Positions 14,757 through 23,292 of a DNA stretch of 30,260 bases are shown piece by piece. The DNA comes from a virus. Under the pieces are notes generated by a model. The model did no database searches. It had not been told where the DNA came from and worked only from the letters and a program-made list of their open reading frames with translations. The stretch is taken from positions 1 to 30,260 of the IMG/VR virus record IMGVR_UViG_3300047546_001434; one strand, written 5' to 3'. Positions within the stretch are counted from its first letter, which is position 1. Each line of letters opens with the position of its first letter. A program made the translations under genes and the position numbers.

Positions 14757-15188
14757 ATGAAAAGATCGCACTATATACTAGGAATGCACAAGGCATTTGT
14801 AGACTATGGTCTTCTTCCTAGAGGTGTTTCTTTTGATAAGATAGCTGCAGTGGCAGACACCGCTGCCCAAGCTACACCCCAAGAATTTCAGACTGTAGGG
14901 GACTACATAACTCCTAATGATTTAGATTCTCTAGCTAAAATACTAGATATTCTTGGTCAATTATTACAGATGTATCAACAACAATCTGGCGGGGGAGCTC
15001 CACCTCAAGGTATGCCACCTGATCAAGGAGGAATGCCTACTCAAGGTATGCCTCCAGATCAAGGTGGAATGCCTCCTCAAGGTATTCCTCCTCAACAAAT
15101 GGGTGGAATGCCTCCTCAACAAATGGGTGGAATGCCTCCTCAACAAATGGGTGGAATGCCTCCTCAAGGTATGCAACCACCTATGTAA
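14757..15188 (+). CDS. Pro/Gln/Gly/Met-repeat protein (143 aa)
   Basis: It starts two bases after the previous stop. The N-terminal 35 residues (YILGMHKAFVDYGLLPRG, then FDKIAAVAD) share a pattern with the 376-aa neighbour (G-x-x-x-A-[FL]-V-x-x-G-x-[IL]-P). A helical middle leads to a Gln-rich stretch. From about residue 82 the protein is made of PPQGMPPDQGGM- and PPQQMGGM-type repeats to its end. The repeat tail is probably flexible and disordered. A close version of it sits inside the 731-aa protein at 15818. No function recognised; a structural or linker role in the virion is inferred from its place. Confidence 0.7.
   Translation: MKRSHYILGMHKAFVDYGLLPRGVSFDKIAAVADTAAQATPQEFQTVGDYITPNDLDSLAKILDILGQLLQMYQQQSGGGAPPQGMPPDQGGMPTQGMPPDQGGMPPQGIPPQQMGGMPPQQMGGMPPQQMGGMPPQGMQPPM
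15087..15158 (+). repeat. Three 24-base tandem repeats (PPQQMGGM)
   Basis: Three identical copies of a 24-base unit (15087-15110, 15111-15134, 15135-15158) begin CCTCCTCAACAAATGGG and encode PPQQMGGM. They are identical at the base level, including third codon positions, which suggests recent expansion by slippage. Confidence 0.9.
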
Positions 15189-15209
15189 CATAGTACTCGG
15201 TGAGTTGCC

Positions 15210-15821
15210 ATGGGCTTTTTTAATTTAAATAATTTAATACAAGACGACGATTCTAATATAAAGAACCTTCTACAGACTAGCGATGTAGATAAACTAAGCC
15301 GGGCAAAGAGGATAGCTAGGAGTTTTCTATCTAGCAACCCTGGACTGGTAAGAACTTCTATAGGTAGATCATCAGCAGGTTCTTTCTACGACTTTAATAG
15401 CAATAGGTTAGGGGTTAACACAGACTCCCCTGACGTATTAGCCCATGAGCTAGGGCACGCTACTAGGTTATCCGATGCCTCTGATTTGTATAAGGGTATA
15501 CTGGGTACAAGTAAACGGCTATCCAGGATAAATAACCTTATATCTATGCCTCTAGCCTCAATAGTAGCTTTGAATAAGAATACTGACCTTGAGACAAGAA
15601 GAGACATATTACGAAAGATGGCTTTGGGCTCTGCTATTATATCTTCACCTAACTTATTTGAAGAGTTAGCTGCGTCGGCACATGCTGTTAGGCACAGCGA
15701 TACTCCTATTAGAACAGCCCTCAGTGTAACTCCTGGAATGTTTTCTCATATGCTTAGTGATGGAACAGCTCCCTTAACTTATTTATCTATGCACGCTTTA
15801 ACTAGTAAGGATTTTAAATGA
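15210..15821 (+). CDS. Putative zinc metallopeptidase-like protein (HELGH)
   Basis: This 203-residue protein contains VLAHELGHATRL, with His79, Glu80 and His83 forming the HExxH zinc site of metallopeptidases. Glu151 or Glu152 in FEELAASAHAV could be the third ligand, as in HExxH...E families. A hydrophobic segment lies at about 109-121, and IRRD/IRKM-like basic stretches follow. The N-terminal part (about 22-60) is polar. The protein overlaps the next gene (ATGA) and lies among putative virion genes, so it could process virion proteins, act on the cell envelope during entry, or be an inactive relative. The peptidase assignment is by motif only. Confidence 0.6.
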   Translation: MGFFNLNNLIQDDDSNIKNLLQTSDVDKLSRAKRIARSFLSSNPGLVRTSIGRSSAGSFYDFNSNRLGVNTDSPDVLAHELGHATRLSDASDLYKGILGTSKRLSRINNLISMPLASIVALNKNTDLETRRDILRKMALGSAIISSPNLFEELAASAHAVRHSDTPIRTALSVTPGMFSHMLSDGTAPLTYLSMHALTSKDFK

Positions 15822-18013
15822 TTAAACTATCAGCAATATCACCTAAGACTATAGTATCTATGGGTGGGCAAGAGGGGGCTTCTACTCCCGAAGAGAATCA
15901 ACTCAAAGAATTGTTATCCCAAATGGCTTACTCAATGTTGCAGAGTAAGGCACCTAACCTAATGCCGTACATAACATCGTTTAAGCCGATAGAATTGGAC
16001 TTAGATAGCAACAAAGCTGTAGGGGCTTTTAGTATAGATCTTAACGGTAAATCAGTTATGATCCCTATAGTAATGTCCGATGGTAAGGTTAAGCCTCCTG
16101 AAGTTTTTTACGCTAAGGATCAAGATGCTTTTTTGCCTCTCAATAATAAGTGGATGGAAGAAATACAAAAAGCGGAATCTAACAATCTAGGGGAAGCAGT
16201 AGAAGCTCCAGAAAGTTTGTCTAGCGATGTAGATATTAGAGCTCTTACACTACCTCCAACAACTGGTAGATTTGTGTATGCTAGTTTTAATGATATAGAC
16301 TTGCCTAGAGTAATAGACAATTGCGATAATCTAACAAAAGTAGCTTTCGCAGAGATGTTAAAAAAGAGCAGCAAAATACTAAAGTCTTACGTTAAATACA
16401 ATGGGGCTAGCAGTGTAGAGTTGCTTAGGCCTACATATAACTACTCAACTAAAGTGGCTTCTGTTAGCAAATGGGCTGTTCTAGATCCTAAGTCTAGTAA
16501 AGAGTCTTATGTTACTTATTTCGGTAACAAGTTCCAAGACGCATTCTCTAGCTCTTTGAAGTCTGGCTACGCAGTTAGGGACTTTAGAAAAACTGCCGAG
16601 ATATTGGTTGACTCTGAGATTCCTTTGGACTCTACAGTAATGGCTAGATCAGGAATTACAGAACCTAACTTTCCTGGGGTGTACAATATATCTAAGCTAG
16701 GTGGTACTAACGAAAAGGTTTATATTGTCCCTAACCCATTTATGGCTGGAAGTGACTTAATGCCTGTGTCAGATAGCGCTAGCGGTATGGTTAGTACTAA
16801 GGGTGATTATGGGCCTAGTACCAAGAGAAATTTTGGAGGTAGAACATATTTAGTAATAACTCCTAGCAAGTCAGTAGGTTACTTCTCTAAGATAGTTGCT
16901 ATGACTACCACAGAAACTATGGATACGTCTTCTGTTATGGAAGAACTTATGTCAGAGAGAGACCCAAGGAATGGCGACAAGTTATTTTTATCTATGAGAG
17001 GTGGAGATATAACCAACGCCGCATATTTTCCAGAGGGAATATCAAATGTAACAAATAGTGGCTCTGGGGATATATATGCTACATACATGGGTAAAAAAGT
17101 GGTGTTTACTACTTCTAAGGCAATAAAGGTTCCTAAGTCTGTAAGCACTTCTTCAGGGTACTCCTCATTTTCTTCAGAAGGTAATACCGTCATAATAGTT
17201 CCTATATCTTTTAGGCCCGTGTCTGTTTCTGGTAGTCTACAAGAATCAGATTACATAACTGATGCAGACCAGTTGAGAACTACAGTCACTGAGAAAATTT
17301 CCAGCTTAGCTTCTAAGGAAGTTAGGGTAAAAAGAAGCTCAGACGGTAGCTGGGTTTTTAATGGTAGCTACTGTGATGACAAGACTAGTCTTCTTAAGAA
17401 AATGGGGTCAGCTAATATAAATGTGGAGGTAGCTAATAGCTCTATAGCTAAGATACCATATAACTCTAGTAAGCTATTTAGATCATTCACTCCAGTTAAT
17501 CTAACCAAGCTAAGCAGTATATTTGGTCCTGATCCACAACCTCCTCAGGGAATGCCCCCAGAACAAGGTGGAATGCCTCCTCAGGGAATGCCCCCAGAAC
17601 AAGGTGGAATGCCTCCTCAGGGAATGCCCCCAGAACAAGGTGGAATGCCTCCTCAGGGTATGCCAGGCCAGCCAGGTATGGCTCCACAAGCTCAGCAAAC
17701 CATGGAAGCTGCATCTAACTTAAATGACGAAAATATATTTAACGCTAGTGCTGCAGCCTCACTTCTACAGTATAATCCGCTGAATGAAGCCGTAGCTCAA
17801 GAGCTACCTAACATAGAAAAGGCTTTGGATAGTACTGCTAGAATACTTGTTTCTGTGCAAATGAGGGAAGCTGAGTTAGCTCAGCAGATAGGACAGGATG
17901 CTTATAATGAATTAGAGGGTAATCTTAGAAAAGTTCTAGGAGGTCTAGGAGATATTATCTTATCATTACATAAGCAGAAGAGTATGACATCTCTTCCAGA
18001 GGGTATTTCTTAA
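15818..18013 (+). CDS. Large putative virion structural protein with repeat linker (731 aa)
   Basis: It begins in an ATGA overlap with the HELGH gene. Residues about 1-560 look like several mixed alpha/beta segments, with KVA/KTA-type motifs (LTKVAFAEML, STKVASVSKW, FRKTAEILV). Residues about 575-622 are a Pro/Gln/Gly/Met tract made of an exact 12-residue repeat (PPQGMPPEQGGM) and degenerate copies. Residues about 625-731 form a helical C-terminal domain (ALDSTARILVSVQMREAELA). No enzyme motif recognised. Size and location suggest a virion protein, possibly of the tail or an internal core, with the repeat acting as a flexible linker. It shares the tract with the 143-aa protein upstream. Confidence 0.7.
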   Translation: MIKLSAISPKTIVSMGGQEGASTPEENQLKELLSQMAYSMLQSKAPNLMPYITSFKPIELDLDSNKAVGAFSIDLNGKSVMIPIVMSDGKVKPPEVFYAKDQDAFLPLNNKWMEEIQKAESNNLGEAVEAPESLSSDVDIRALTLPPTTGRFVYASFNDIDLPRVIDNCDNLTKVAFAEMLKKSSKILKSYVKYNGASSVELLRPTYNYSTKVASVSKWAVLDPKSSKESYVTYFGNKFQDAFSSSLKSGYAVRDFRKTAEILVDSEIPLDSTVMARSGITEPNFPGVYNISKLGGTNEKVYIVPNPFMAGSDLMPVSDSASGMVSTKGDYGPSTKRNFGGRTYLVITPSKSVGYFSKIVAMTTTETMDTSSVMEELMSERDPRNGDKLFLSMRGGDITNAAYFPEGISNVTNSGSGDIYATYMGKKVVFTTSKAIKVPKSVSTSSGYSSFSSEGNTVIIVPISFRPVSVSGSLQESDYITDADQLRTTVTEKISSLASKEVRVKRSSDGSWVFNGSYCDDKTSLLKKMGSANINVEVANSSIAKIPYNSSKLFRSFTPVNLTKLSSIFGPDPQPPQGMPPEQGGMPPQGMPPEQGGMPPQGMPPEQGGMPPQGMPGQPGMAPQAQQTMEAASNLNDENIFNASAAASLLQYNPLNEAVAQELPNIEKALDSTARILVSVQMREAELAQQIGQDAYNELEGNLRKVLGGLGDIILSLHKQKSMTSLPEGIS
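17540..17647 (+). repeat. Three perfect 36-base tandem repeats (PPQGMPPEQGGM)
   Basis: Identical 36-base copies lie at 17540-17575, 17576-17611 and 17612-17647, followed by a partial diverged copy. Each begins CCTCCTCAGGGAATGCC. The base-level identity points to recent duplication or active homogenisation, and copy number may vary between isolates. Confidence 0.92.
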
Positions 18014-18031
18014 TAGCAAGTTAGGCGTAAA

Positions 18032-18757
18032 ATGAACTACGATATACTTCCAGCTCCTACTAAGACCGATTCTCCGGCTTGGAGATCTAATGAAGTATTT
18101 AATTATTTTGAATCAAATAAATCAGCAAAGCAGTGGCCTTGTGCCTACCAGAATTTGCTTAATGAATACTTAGTAGGAAATACTAAAGACTCTAATATAG
18201 ACAAAGCTTATACTCTGTACTATATACCATTTACCAGAAGTACTATAAATGCCTTGCTATTAGCTGGGGATAATATGTACAACATAGCTAGAAGAATAGA
18301 AGAAGATGAGGAAGTTATACTTTTGTACGCTAAACTATTCTTTGATACATCTGTGTTTAACAATAAGCTCATACGTATGGCATTTGTTAGGCAGCTAGGG
18401 TCATCTACCAAGCAGGAAGAATTTGATAAAGGTTTAATGTCAGCAGCTCTGCAGCTAGGACCTAATTACGTATATTGGAAACTAGGACTATCAAAGGACA
18501 ATGACACTATGCCTGATACAGTTGTAGTGGATATGATGAAAGATTCTTACTGGAAGTTCAATGAAATGAAAATAAAAAATAGCATGGAACTAACTAAAGA
18601 ATCTAGAACCTGGATACCTGCAGCGCTAAGCGCGGCTGGCATGGCTTCTAAGAGTATAAAGCAACTTAGTAGTGAAGCCGAGAGCGTTAAGATAAAATTA
18701 CTAAGCATTGCTAAAACAGTTCCTGCATCAGATATAATGCAAGATTTAAAGGGGTGA
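18032..18757 (+). CDS. Hypothetical protein (241 aa)
   Basis: A soluble, largely helical protein that starts 18 bases after the preceding stop with only a weak ribosome site (TTAGG). The N-terminal part has aromatic-rich segments (PAWRSNEVFNYFESN) and the middle is acidic (RRIEEDEEVILLYAKLFFD). No signal peptide, membrane helix or catalytic motif seen. It lies in an unbroken run of putative virion genes and is followed 3 bases later by the next gene. No family recognised; head-completion or tail-associated roles are possible by position only. Confidence 0.65.
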   Translation: MNYDILPAPTKTDSPAWRSNEVFNYFESNKSAKQWPCAYQNLLNEYLVGNTKDSNIDKAYTLYYIPFTRSTINALLLAGDNMYNIARRIEEDEEVILLYAKLFFDTSVFNNKLIRMAFVRQLGSSTKQEEFDKGLMSAALQLGPNYVYWKLGLSKDNDTMPDTVVVDMMKDSYWKFNEMKIKNSMELTKESRTWIPAALSAAGMASKSIKQLSSEAESVKIKLLSIAKTVPASDIMQDLKG

Positions 18758-18760
18758 CAC

Positions 18761-19648
18761 ATGGGATCATTTAATAGAAGCGACTTAGAGGATATGGCTA
18801 AGTCTCTAGTAGATAAGTTTATGAATAACAATACTGCACTAGAAGATGGGATATTAGAGTCAGCTAAAGATAATCTTTTAAACTCTGAGCAGATTAAACG
18901 TCTTACTGAGATGGCTAATACTTCTGCATTCCTAGAGATGTTTAAGAACACTAGCGGTGACGATAGAATGGTTGAGTTTAAAGTTGCAGATCCTGGAGTA
19001 GTTATTAAAAAATATTACTCTACTACTCCAGACAATGCACCTGCTAAAGGAGTTATGTCTATTGAGATTGAAGAGCTTGATCCATCAGATAATGACACCT
19101 CTGTGTTTTTCGATGATATAGGTGGGTCAGATAAATACGATAAGTCTGAAATATCTGACGAGTCCGACTCAGATTTCTCACTAGAAGATATAGGATTAAA
19201 GGCAGCTAGCTACGTAGAGAAGGTTGCTTCTGTTAGCCTTAAGTCTTTAGATTTTAAATCCGATTTAAATAAATTTAGACGTATGGATATAGAGAATAGC
19301 CTACGTGATAAGCTAGCTCATTGTGATATTACTGCTACTGATATAGCGGATTCTATTGCAGGTAACTTTAAAGGTATATACTCAAGAGAGAAGCACGCTC
19401 AGTTTGAGTTAGATTCTATAAGTAGACACGGTAATGCTGCTGTACCTGTTCTTCAAATGGTTAGATCTAGATTAGGTATGCAGAAGATAGCTAGAGCTTT
19501 AACTGACTCTGAAATACTTACAATACAGGATAGAAATATAGTTGAGCCTAGTAAGCTTTTAGATAAAGTAGCAGAAGCTATTGATGTATCTGCAGAATTT
19601 ATTAAAGCAGAAAGAGCTTTGTACAGAATAGGAGTTAAGAATGTCTAA
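18761..19648 (+). CDS. Hypothetical protein (295 aa)
   Basis: The N-terminal ~65 residues are helical and charged, followed by a short beta-like segment (DRMVEFKVADPGVVIKKYYS). An acidic stretch (DESDSDFSLEDIG, about 129-147) leads to AASYVEKVASVSLKSLDF, one of the K-x-A-S motif segments common in this cluster. The C-terminal half is helical. The end overlaps the next gene by 8 bases. No family recognised. The acidic linker followed by a KVAS site would fit a virion protein that is processed in maturation, but that is inference. Confidence 0.65.
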   Translation: MGSFNRSDLEDMAKSLVDKFMNNNTALEDGILESAKDNLLNSEQIKRLTEMANTSAFLEMFKNTSGDDRMVEFKVADPGVVIKKYYSTTPDNAPAKGVMSIEIEELDPSDNDTSVFFDDIGGSDKYDKSEISDESDSDFSLEDIGLKAASYVEKVASVSLKSLDFKSDLNKFRRMDIENSLRDKLAHCDITATDIADSIAGNFKGIYSREKHAQFELDSISRHGNAAVPVLQMVRSRLGMQKIARALTDSEILTIQDRNIVEPSKLLDKVAEAIDVSAEFIKAERALYRIGVKNV

Positions 19649-20264
19649 TTTTTTTACTAAGCAAGCAGCCTGGGATAAGATAGCATTAGACCCTGGGTCA
19701 GCAATACTAGGACTATCTATGGCTAACGCTGCGGGAGGAGGAGCTGCAGGTGGAGCATCTGCTGGTGACTTAGCTAAGACCCTAGGTGTTGCTTCTGTTG
19801 CCAGTAAAGTAACTAGCCCTCTTTTTGATACAACTGGGTACAGATTAAATAGGGCTCTTAATTCAGGAGTTAGCGGGTTAGCCACAAGAGTTAAAGCTGA
19901 TGAACTAGTAGGTAAAAAAGTGGTAGATACATTTGGGGATCTGGCCAGCAAAGCTATTAATCACATAGTAGATTCTGGCATATCTAAATATAAAAAGCTA
20001 ACAGACCTACCTAAGCAGCAAAGCATACTTAAAGAACTAGTAGGGAAAGATGATGTTATTTCTAGAGCAGATCCTGAACAAGTAGCTAACTTGTATGAAT
20101 CACTTAGAGACATAGCTCCTACGGTAGCTAAACATAGAGAAGCAGTTAGATCTTTCCTAAGACAAGGTTTAGCCCATGAAGGTGGGGTAGACCCTGTTAC
20201 TTTCGGTCAGCTAGCTAGAACAGAACAAGCACTAAAAGGCAAAAACACAGCCAAGATGGATTAG
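19641..20264 (+). CDS. Hypothetical Ala/Gly-rich protein (207 aa)
   Basis: The ATG lies within the last codons of the preceding gene. The N-terminus MSNFFTKQAAWDKIALDPGS carries K-x-A motifs and is followed at about 20-45 by a small-residue-rich segment (SMANAAGGGAAGGASAGD) that could insert in a membrane. The remainder is helical and polar, ending in a Lys-rich tail. No family recognised. It resembles other Gly/Ala-rich proteins in the cluster and may be an internal virion protein. Confidence 0.62.
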   Translation: MSNFFTKQAAWDKIALDPGSAILGLSMANAAGGGAAGGASAGDLAKTLGVASVASKVTSPLFDTTGYRLNRALNSGVSGLATRVKADELVGKKVVDTFGDLASKAINHIVDSGISKYKKLTDLPKQQSILKELVGKDDVISRADPEQVANLYESLRDIAPTVAKHREAVRSFLRQGLAHEGGVDPVTFGQLARTEQALKGKNTAKMD

Positions 20265-20267
20265 AAA

Positions 20268-20507
20268 ATGAACATCAAACTCGCAGAACTTTTATTAACA
20301 CCACAAGTTATCTCTAGAATACCAAAAGAAGCTATTGCTATGCGTGACAATGGTATGCTGCATAAAGTAGCAGCTGATAGAGAAGGATTGCAATATTTCA
20401 CTATTAAAGAAGCTATCTACTCTCTTGGGAAGAAGGCTTACTTGAATAAGCAAGAATGGTCTTTGATCGGTGACGGTATTGATTCATTGGATAAATTATC
20501 AAAATGA
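20268..20507 (+). CDS. Hypothetical small protein (79 aa)
   Basis: A soluble 79-residue protein that starts 3 bases after the previous stop and overlaps the next gene (ATGA). The N-terminus MNIKLAELLLTPQVISRIPK is amphipathic, and the middle reads HKVAADREGLQYFTIKEAIY. No cysteine cluster or membrane segment seen. No family recognised; it is probably co-translated with its neighbours as part of the virion cluster. Confidence 0.6.
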   Translation: MNIKLAELLLTPQVISRIPKEAIAMRDNGMLHKVAADREGLQYFTIKEAIYSLGKKAYLNKQEWSLIGDGIDSLDKLSK

Positions 20508-21070
20508 AGAAATATATAGCATCTAATATACATAACCTTAGAAGCTGGTCATCTATAAGTACCAACTTAGGTGAATTGGCAACTAAGACAGCTAGCAGGC
20601 TAGAGTCTTTTTCTGCTTTAAATCAAAAAGCTATAGTGGATACACAAATAGCTTCTGAGATAACAAAACTAGGCTCAGCAGTTATGGATGCTATAAAGGC
20701 ATCCAAGAACTCTGATATACTAAAGGGCATGTTGTTCGGTACTGGAGCTGCTGTTCCATTAGCTGCTGCAGGGGCATACGTCACTGACAAGGCAGGAGAT
20801 AGAGCAGAAGATCTTGGTACTAAAGCTTTGGTAGCTACGCCTGCAGCTATACTAGCTGGCCTCGCGGCTGGTAGAGCTCTTAACTCTAGCAGGGAATCAA
20901 AACAAGCCTCATATTCTGTTAAAGAAGCTATGGCTGTTATATCACTTAATCAGAAACTAAATAACTCTGTTAGTAATATAAAAGTAGCAGAAGATAGAAA
21001 ATACGCTGATAGCGTAATACTTAGAAGTAACGCTCATCTGGCAGATATAGTTAACTCTATTCTAAACTAA
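20504..21070 (+). CDS. Hypothetical protein with two hydrophobic segments (188 aa)
   Basis: It starts in an ATGA overlap. The N-terminal ~70 residues are polar and helical with KTASRL (about 28-33). Two hydrophobic, Ala/Gly-rich stretches follow, about 76-93 (LFGTGAAVPLAAAGAYV) and about 107-126 (ALVATPAAILAGLAAGRAL), then KQASYSVKEAMAVI and a helical C-terminus. Two membrane-spanning or membrane-inserting helices are plausible. No family recognised. The layout is like the small proteins around the RNA polymerase genes. Confidence 0.65.
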   Translation: MKKYIASNIHNLRSWSSISTNLGELATKTASRLESFSALNQKAIVDTQIASEITKLGSAVMDAIKASKNSDILKGMLFGTGAAVPLAAAGAYVTDKAGDRAEDLGTKALVATPAAILAGLAAGRALNSSRESKQASYSVKEAMAVISLNQKLNNSVSNIKVAEDRKYADSVILRSNAHLADIVNSILN

Positions 21071-21077
21071 GGTTAAT

Positions 21078-22673
21078 ATGAAAAATAGCTCTTTTAATAA
21101 AATCATAGAACTCGATGAGCACTTTAAAGGTACCCATACCTTTGAACCTACAGTTCAATTACTGCACTCTAATTCTAAAATAAAAGTAGCTAGCGAAGCT
21201 TCTGATTGGTCTAGATCTGTATCACCAGAGCCAGGTAAAACTTTTATACTAGTATTAGCTATGGGTGCCAGTGAGTACTATGGACCCAATAGAAACGGCG
21301 ATGCGTTTAGAGAAGCTGAACTTATTAAGAAATACAAGACATTTGAAACAAATGCTCACGTATTTAGATCTCACGTAAATAAAGACCCAGCTAAGTCCAT
21401 GGGTAGCGTAGTCAAAGCTTTCTACAACAATGACATGCACAGAGTGGAACTTATATTAAAGCTAAATAATTCTGACTGCCCCGATATTGTAGATAAAATA
21501 CATGCGGGAGAGAACGTAGCTGTTAGTATGGGTTGCAGAATAGAGTTTGACGTATGTACTATATGTGGCAATAAGGCACCTAGTAGAAAAGAATATTGTG
21601 ACCATTTACTAAATGAGCTTAATGATATTTACCCTGATGGTAGAATAGTTGCTGCAGATAACCCTGATCCTAATTTCTTCGATATATCTGTAGTTTATAA
21701 GCCAGCGGATAAAACAGGGTACATGTTAAAGAAGGTAGCCAGTTTAAATAGTTTTACTAAAGAAGCTGGTTTGCCTAGTAGCTTAATAGCTGAAAAAATA
21801 GCAGCTAGAACGGCTATAGCTAAGTACCTAACAAAGGCTGCTGATATAGAGAAAATAGTTACTGGCGTAGGCTTTGCCGCTAGTACTGGATCTGGTAGTA
21901 GTTCCAGCGATACAGACTCCTTATCAAAGAAGTGGTTGTTATCTATTGTACCTAAGCTAACAAAGTCTCATATGGATATAGCAGATAGTGACTTAGCTTC
22001 TATGAGTAGCAGAGACTTTCCTAAAGTAATAAATACTCTAAGCAAGATGGGTATATTCTTAACTACACCAGAATTTTTGGATTTAATGTTTCTAAAAATC
22101 ACAGGTAATAAAGCACCCGAAGGTTTAGCTAGTAAATTAATATCTCTGCAAGGGGATATATTTAGCTTGCTGTCTAAACACCCAGATATAGCAGAAGACT
22201 TAATTACTTCTGGATCAGTGGCAACTGGTACTGAAGGTACAGATAGCCAGATAGAGTCTAAGATGGCTAGCTATGTCCCATTCAGGTCTTTATTGGCAGG
22301 TAATATATTACATCCAGCTAAGTCAACTAAGTTGGCTAGCTCTAGCGGTACTGGATATATACCTAGATGCACTAACTTTGATAGAGATTTACTTAAGTTT
22401 GCTGCAGTTAGCTTAGCCTGCTATAAAATGAACGTACTAGAAACATGTAGTAATAGTAGCAGCTCTGCATTGGATTTAGCTAAGAGTAGACCCTCTTACA
22501 ATTACAAGATAGCTTCTAATATGCCATGGGTTCCTTATACTTTGTCAGCTATTGATAGAGACAAAACTAAAAGTAAGTTCTCCAAAATAGCTAATTTTGG
22601 CGGAGTGTCTAGGATACCGACTATCACTAGAAACCAAGCAGAGAACTTGATAGTTAACTTGATTCTCTCGTAA
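21078..22673 (+). CDS. Prohead (capsid maturation) protease with zinc motif and long C-terminal extension
   Basis: Residues about 50-220 match the capsid maturation protease pattern of large phages: NRNGDAF (about 71-77), a catalytic-type His in HVFRSHVNKDPAKSMG (His99) and a catalytic-type Ser in NVAVSMGCRIEFDVC (Ser150). Right after it is a probable zinc site, Cys160-xx-Cys163 with Cys174 and His176 (EYCDHL). The enzyme would cut scaffold, core and capsid proteins during head maturation. The C-terminal ~300 residues, rich in K-x-A-[S/A] motifs (KVASLNSFTKEAGLPS, ESKMASYVPF, NYKIASNMPW), have no recognised domain and may be scaffold-like or self-cleaved. It lies upstream of small core-like genes and the capsid gene, as expected. 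Confidence 0.78.
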   Translation: MKNSSFNKIIELDEHFKGTHTFEPTVQLLHSNSKIKVASEASDWSRSVSPEPGKTFILVLAMGASEYYGPNRNGDAFREAELIKKYKTFETNAHVFRSHVNKDPAKSMGSVVKAFYNNDMHRVELILKLNNSDCPDIVDKIHAGENVAVSMGCRIEFDVCTICGNKAPSRKEYCDHLLNELNDIYPDGRIVAADNPDPNFFDISVVYKPADKTGYMLKKVASLNSFTKEAGLPSSLIAEKIAARTAIAKYLTKAADIEKIVTGVGFAASTGSGSSSSDTDSLSKKWLLSIVPKLTKSHMDIADSDLASMSSRDFPKVINTLSKMGIFLTTPEFLDLMFLKITGNKAPEGLASKLISLQGDIFSLLSKHPDIAEDLITSGSVATGTEGTDSQIESKMASYVPFRSLLAGNILHPAKSTKLASSSGTGYIPRCTNFDRDLLKFAAVSLACYKMNVLETCSNSSSSALDLAKSRPSYNYKIASNMPWVPYTLSAIDRDKTKSKFSKIANFGGVSRIPTITRNQAENLIVNLILS

Positions 22674-22709
22674 AAAAGCATATCGTTTTATATATCTTCA
22701 GGAGTTATT

Positions 22710-23285
22710 ATGGAACTTTCTCAAATTTTAAATTCTTTGAGCAACACTGGTTCTGTTGAAAAAACAGCTAGCGCAAGAAGAGGATCTTCTTTAGAGGATG
22801 CTTTGGATCGCGCTTTAAATGAACCATTAACAAAGACAGCATCTGCGAGAGCTAACAACAACTCTCCAGTAGCAGATCTTACTAAAATTGCCGCTAAATT
22901 AGCTACAGCAGAACAAGAAGCTCTTATCAAAGAAGCTGAATTGTACGGAGCTGCTGTGTGCGATGGCTTTATGTCTAGAATGCATGGCTATGAATCAAGC
23001 GGTAAAGGCGTAAAAGTAGCTAGTTATCAAGGCAATGATTACGACTCAGACATGGCTAAAATAGCTATGGAGCTAGGGTATCAAGAAACAAAAGCAGAAC
23101 TAGAAAAAATTGCTAGCGCTGCATATAACGATGGTTATTCTTCAGTAGTTAACTCAGTAGGTTATAGCCAACAGATGACAAAAGAAGCTCATGTTAAACT
23201 AGCTAGTGGCGTTAAGTTAGCTTCAGATAGATATGCTAAAGCTGGTTACAAAGCTGCTATGTCTATCTTAGCTAATATGAGATAG
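22710..23285 (+). CDS. Small helical protein with many K-x-A-S motifs, possible scaffold/core (191 aa)
   Basis: A good AGGAG site precedes the ATG. The protein is helical, polar and nearly without aromatic clusters, as scaffold proteins often are. It carries repeated motifs: VEKTASARR (about 17), LTKTASARA (about 40), LTKIAAKLA, LIKEAELYG, GVKVASYQG, LEKIASAAY and VKLASGVKLAS. It lies between the prohead protease and the capsid protein, where scaffold and core genes are usually found. If K-x-A|S is a cleavage site, this protein would be cut to pieces in maturation. The scaffold role is an inference from place and composition. Confidence 0.6.
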   Translation: MELSQILNSLSNTGSVEKTASARRGSSLEDALDRALNEPLTKTASARANNNSPVADLTKIAAKLATAEQEALIKEAELYGAAVCDGFMSRMHGYESSGKGVKVASYQGNDYDSDMAKIAMELGYQETKAELEKIASAAYNDGYSSVVNSVGYSQQMTKEAHVKLASGVKLASDRYAKAGYKAAMSILANMR

Positions 23286-23292
23286 GTGTAAC

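Noticed and set aside
17540-17660. CRISPR-like array
   Set aside because: The copies are directly adjacent with no unique spacers and encode a protein repeat in frame.
17510-17723. Extra frames on both strands in the 36-base repeat region
   Set aside because: Tandem repeats free of stops keep all frames open. No start signals support them.
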